From Fibrobacter sp. (GTDB lineage: Bacteria > Fibrobacterota > Fibrobacteria > Fibrobacterales > Fibrobacteraceae), in the NCBI GenBank assembly GCA_024398845.1, contig JAKSIM010000015.1, forward strand, positions 1 through 53,871: DNA of 53,871 nucleotides, written 5' to 3'. Numbering within the stretch: position 1 is the first letter of the stretch; each line of letters starts with the position of its first letter. Both the position numbers and the translations under genes were made by a program. The notes beneath the pieces were generated by a model. The model was given only the letters and a program-made list of their open reading frames with translations. It was not told the DNA's origin and did no database searches. Shown piece after piece: positions 52,018 through 53,871 of the stretch.

Positions 52018-52857
52018 ATGAAATTCACGGAACTTTTACAAGATGACCCTGTTATTCCTGCGGTGAATGCTAGAATCGTTGAGTTGGCCAACGCTATTCG
52101 GCAAAAAACTTTGGAAATCAAGAAGGCTCCTGCAGGTCGTTTACGGCTTTCTGTACGCGGAAATGGTTTGCGTTGTTATTGCATGACCCAAAAGGGGGAT
52201 GTAACAGGGACCTATATTTCGCAAAAGCATCGGTCTCTAGCTTTTGCACTAGCACAGAAAATGTACGACGACGAAGTTCTTGCAAAATTGAGAAGTCTAA
52301 AAAGCTTCTTGGAAGGTGTCGAAGCCAAATATAAATCTTTGAGTTTGGATTCGCTTTATGAGGGATTGTCCGAACCTCGTCAAAGAATGGTGCAGCCGGT
52401 TCGCTTGCCGGACGAGGCTTTTGCCGAACGCTGGCTTTCGGAACAGTACGAAGGCAAGGACTTCGCGGAGGATGTTCAGGAACTTCGGACGGCGAGTGGG
52501 GTGCGGGTGCGTTCTAAGTCGGAAGTTATCATCGCGGAAACCCTAGAGCGCCTTGATATTCCCTACCGCTACGAATTTCCTCATGAGTTGCAACGCAAGA
52601 AGGGACGGAGTTGTTCCATGGTGACATTTTATCCAGATTTTACATGCCTCAATCGCCGCACCCATCGCGAGTACATTTGGGAACATTTCGGTTTGATGGA
52701 TGAGGCGGAGTACGTTTCAGGATGCCTTCAAAAACAGGAAATCTATGAGGCCAATGGATTCTTTGTGGGTGAAAATCTCATTTTTACCATGGAAAGTAAA
52801 TCTATGCCGTTGAATCCTTCGCGTGTGGATTTCCTGGCGAGAAAATATTTGCTGTAG
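52018..52857 (+). CDS. PD-(D/E)XK nuclease-fold protein, unknown role
   Basis: 279 residues from ATG 52018 with GGGAGG three bases away; a TTG 24 bases upstream is an alternative. The N-terminal 110 residues include a helical coil (NARIVELANAIRQKTLEIKK) and a small basic domain (RLRLSVRGNGLRCYC). The C-terminal part has the nuclease pattern: SKSEVIIAETL (Glu 169), FYPDFT (Asp 207), then YIWEHFGLMDEAEY (Glu 222, His 223 where many families have Glu-x-Lys). Such proteins occur as uncharacterised accessory genes. The gene sits alone between elements A and B in direct orientation, which looks like a cassette. Whether it cuts DNA or RNA is unknown. Confidence 0.7.
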   Translation: MKFTELLQDDPVIPAVNARIVELANAIRQKTLEIKKAPAGRLRLSVRGNGLRCYCMTQKGDVTGTYISQKHRSLAFALAQKMYDDEVLAKLRSLKSFLEGVEAKYKSLSLDSLYEGLSEPRQRMVQPVRLPDEAFAERWLSEQYEGKDFAEDVQELRTASGVRVRSKSEVIIAETLERLDIPYRYEFPHELQRKKGRSCSMVTFYPDFTCLNRRTHREYIWEHFGLMDEAEYVSGCLQKQEIYEANGFFVGENLIFTMESKSMPLNPSRVDFLARKYLL

Positions 52858-53282
52858 GGATGTTTTGGGAAGGAATATTGTCCTTTTTTGCGGGAAAAGT
52901 GACTAAGTTAAGTGATGCGTAGCGGACTTAGTCACGCTTTTTTAGATAAAGTAATGTTTGAAATGCTTCTTTTGGTGTTTTTTAATAAATTTTGTGACTA
53001 AGGCGTTGCAAAAGATGCTCTTTAGTCACGTTTTATCCTCGGTGGTTTGTTTTTTATTCAAATTCATTACACATAAATTAAATTTCTGTGACTAAACTGG
53101 GGGTGCGGAGGTTGTTTTAGGCACGTTTCCGCCAAAAGGTCTTTTTTTTCTCGTCAAAACCTGCTTTTTGGCCACTAAAGTGTATTACATTTTGGATATG
53201 GACCACAGAGAACACGCCTTAAATGTGGTACGGGCGATTCTTGGGGTGTAAAATATCGCTCGAATTTTCTAGATTTGCAGGC
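52858..53282. other. Intergenic region holding element B and the ispG leader
   Basis: 425 bases between the nuclease gene and ispG with no gene supported. It contains element B to about 53160, then CACTAAAGTG (a palindrome), a TTGGATATGG stretch and CTAGATTTGCAGG just before ATG 53283. Confidence 0.6.
52880..53160. repeat. Element B: triple inverted-repeat module, GTGACTAA type
   Basis: Modules at 52899-52935 (GTGACTAAG ... CTTAGTCAC), 52994-53029 and 53088-53124 (ends TTAGGCAC), spaced 95 and 94 bases. Outside are T- and A-rich edges, TCCTTTTTTGCGGGAAAAG (from 52881) and TCTTTTTTTTCTCGTCAAAA (from 53140), related to each other. Loops 2 and 3 nearly match element A; the first loop differs. 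It fills most of the gap between the nuclease gene and ispG. Confidence 0.85.
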
Positions 53283-53871
53283 ATGCAAGATTTTATTCAA
53301 TTCCCGTATGTTGCCGACCGCTTCAAGGCTGTCCGCAGGGAAACTGTACAGGTCCGCGTAGGCGAGGCCTTGATCGGGGGGAATGCCCCCATTTTAGTTC
53401 AGTCCATGACGACCACCAAGCCGAAGGACGTGGATGAAACCGTCCGCCAGACTTTGGCTCTCGCCGCAGCAGGTTGCGGCCTCGTTCGCATTACCGCCCC
53501 GACTTTTGCCGACGCCGCTGGCCTTGAAGAGGTCATGAAGCGTGTCCGTGCTGCCGGTTGCACGGTTCCCGTTTCCGCCGACATCCACTTCCAGCCGAAG
53601 GCCGCCTTCGAAGCCCTCAAGTGGGTCGAGAAGGTCCGCATCAACCCGGGTAACTTCGTCGATACGGGCATCCTCACGCTCGAAAACCAGACCGACAAGA
53701 TGTTCGACGAAGGCCGCGAGAAGGTCTTTGAGCAGTTTACTCCGTTTGTGCAGGAGGCGAAGCGCCTCGGTCGCGCCATCCGCATCGGCGTGAACCACGG
53801 CTCGCTCTCCGCCCGCATGATTTACCGCTATGGCGACACCGTGGAAGGCATGGTGGAAAGCGCCATCGAAT
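53283..53871 (+). CDS. ispG: 4-hydroxy-3-methylbut-2-en-1-yl diphosphate synthase (GcpE), 3' end outside window
   Basis: The first 196 residues only; the window cuts the gene. IspG is the sixth enzyme of the MEP isoprenoid pathway, an iron-sulfur enzyme that opens the cyclodiphosphate ring. The N-terminal barrel is standard: GGNAPILVQSMTTTKPKDVD, AAAGCGLVRITAPTF, ADIHFQPKAAFEAL, WVEKVRINPGNF and IRIGVNHGSLS. The cluster-binding cysteines are expected downstream, out of view. ATG 53283 follows a weak GCAGGC site. It is read away from element B, so its promoter probably lies within or just after that element. Confidence 0.92.
   Translation, partial: MQDFIQFPYVADRFKAVRRETVQVRVGEALIGGNAPILVQSMTTTKPKDVDETVRQTLALAAAGCGLVRITAPTFADAAGLEEVMKRVRAAGCTVPVSADIHFQPKAAFEALKWVEKVRINPGNFVDTGILTLENQTDKMFDEGREKVFEQFTPFVQEAKRLGRAIRIGVNHGSLSARMIYRYGDTVEGMVESAIE

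Noticed and set aside
51864..52046. 60-residue frame before the nuclease-fold gene
   Set aside because: It overlaps the start of the nuclease gene in another frame and has no ribosome site; treated as leader.
51579..53124. CRISPR-like array from 36-37 bp modules
   Set aside because: Module interiors vary while only the ends are kept, there are just three modules per element, and the intervening 58 bp are shared between elements A and B instead of unique.
51579..53124. Integron attC sites
   Set aside because: The arms do not fit the RYYYAAC/GTTRRRY core pattern, modules come in threes without cassettes between them, and no integrase gene is in view.

Overview
The window reads as part of a Fibrobacter-type chromosome (Fibrobacterota, fibre-degrading gut bacteria). 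Pointers to this are many lipoproteins with runs of serine after the lipobox, a lipoprotein matching the Fibrobacter succinogenes paralogous family TIGR02171, a family 6 carbohydrate esterase with a serine-rich linker and a conserved C-terminal secretion-type domain, and short leaders with a TATATT-like box a few bases before many start codons. There are about 43 protein genes, no tRNA or rRNA gene, no insertion sequence and no CRISPR array. The first gene and the last gene (ispG) are cut by the window ends.

Layout: 1-6840 holds the tail of a serine-rich surface protein, a choice-of-anchor I protein, an HrpB-type helicase and a small BamA-like outer-membrane protein. 6893-8400 holds ppa and rpsD (S4) as a convergent pair. 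8403-13224 is a two-gene minus-strand unit for a large double beta-helix secreted protein and a lipoprotein. 13346-16645 carries a Wzi-like barrel, a TrhP/U32 enzyme and a small unknown. 16831-20915 carries a lipoprotein with a possible carbohydrate-binding domain and a minus-strand cluster (TM2 protein, rdgB, dus, radical SAM). 21070-28161 is a tight four-gene cell-envelope operon: AlgX/AlgJ-like SGNH lipoprotein, transglutaminase-like protein, TIGR02171 protein and a polytopic membrane protein. 28519-30842 is a strongly diverged dnaA with an epimerase gene. Then come a lipoprotein, nadE and mnmA, a MoxR-DUF58-TgpA operon (35102-39226), a CE6 esterase, trmO, a membrane protein, rpsO-pnp, twin HD-GYP genes (46455-49865), a GT32-type glycosyltransferase, tcdA, a nuclease-fold gene and ispG.

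Four things stand out beyond ordinary annotation. (1) Three intergenic elements (about 41360-41624, 51562-51841, 52880-53160) each contain three inverted-repeat modules of 36-37 bp, spaced about 95 bp in two of them. The stem sequence differs between elements (GTGACTAA or GGGTAY) while pairing is kept. Two copies directly flank the nuclease-fold gene. (2) The DnaA protein lacks the arginines of AAA+ box VII, including the arginine-finger position, and has a changed DnaA-box recognition motif. (3) A 71-bp tandem repeat array at 43242-43525 has a relative inserted in frame inside the radical SAM gene. (4) The four-gene envelope operon pairs two SGNH-type proteins with a FGE-like domain that has lost its catalytic cysteines.

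Everything here is from reading sequence by eye; no database search or folding program was run. Family names rest on recognised motifs and are less certain for lipoproteins and membrane proteins.
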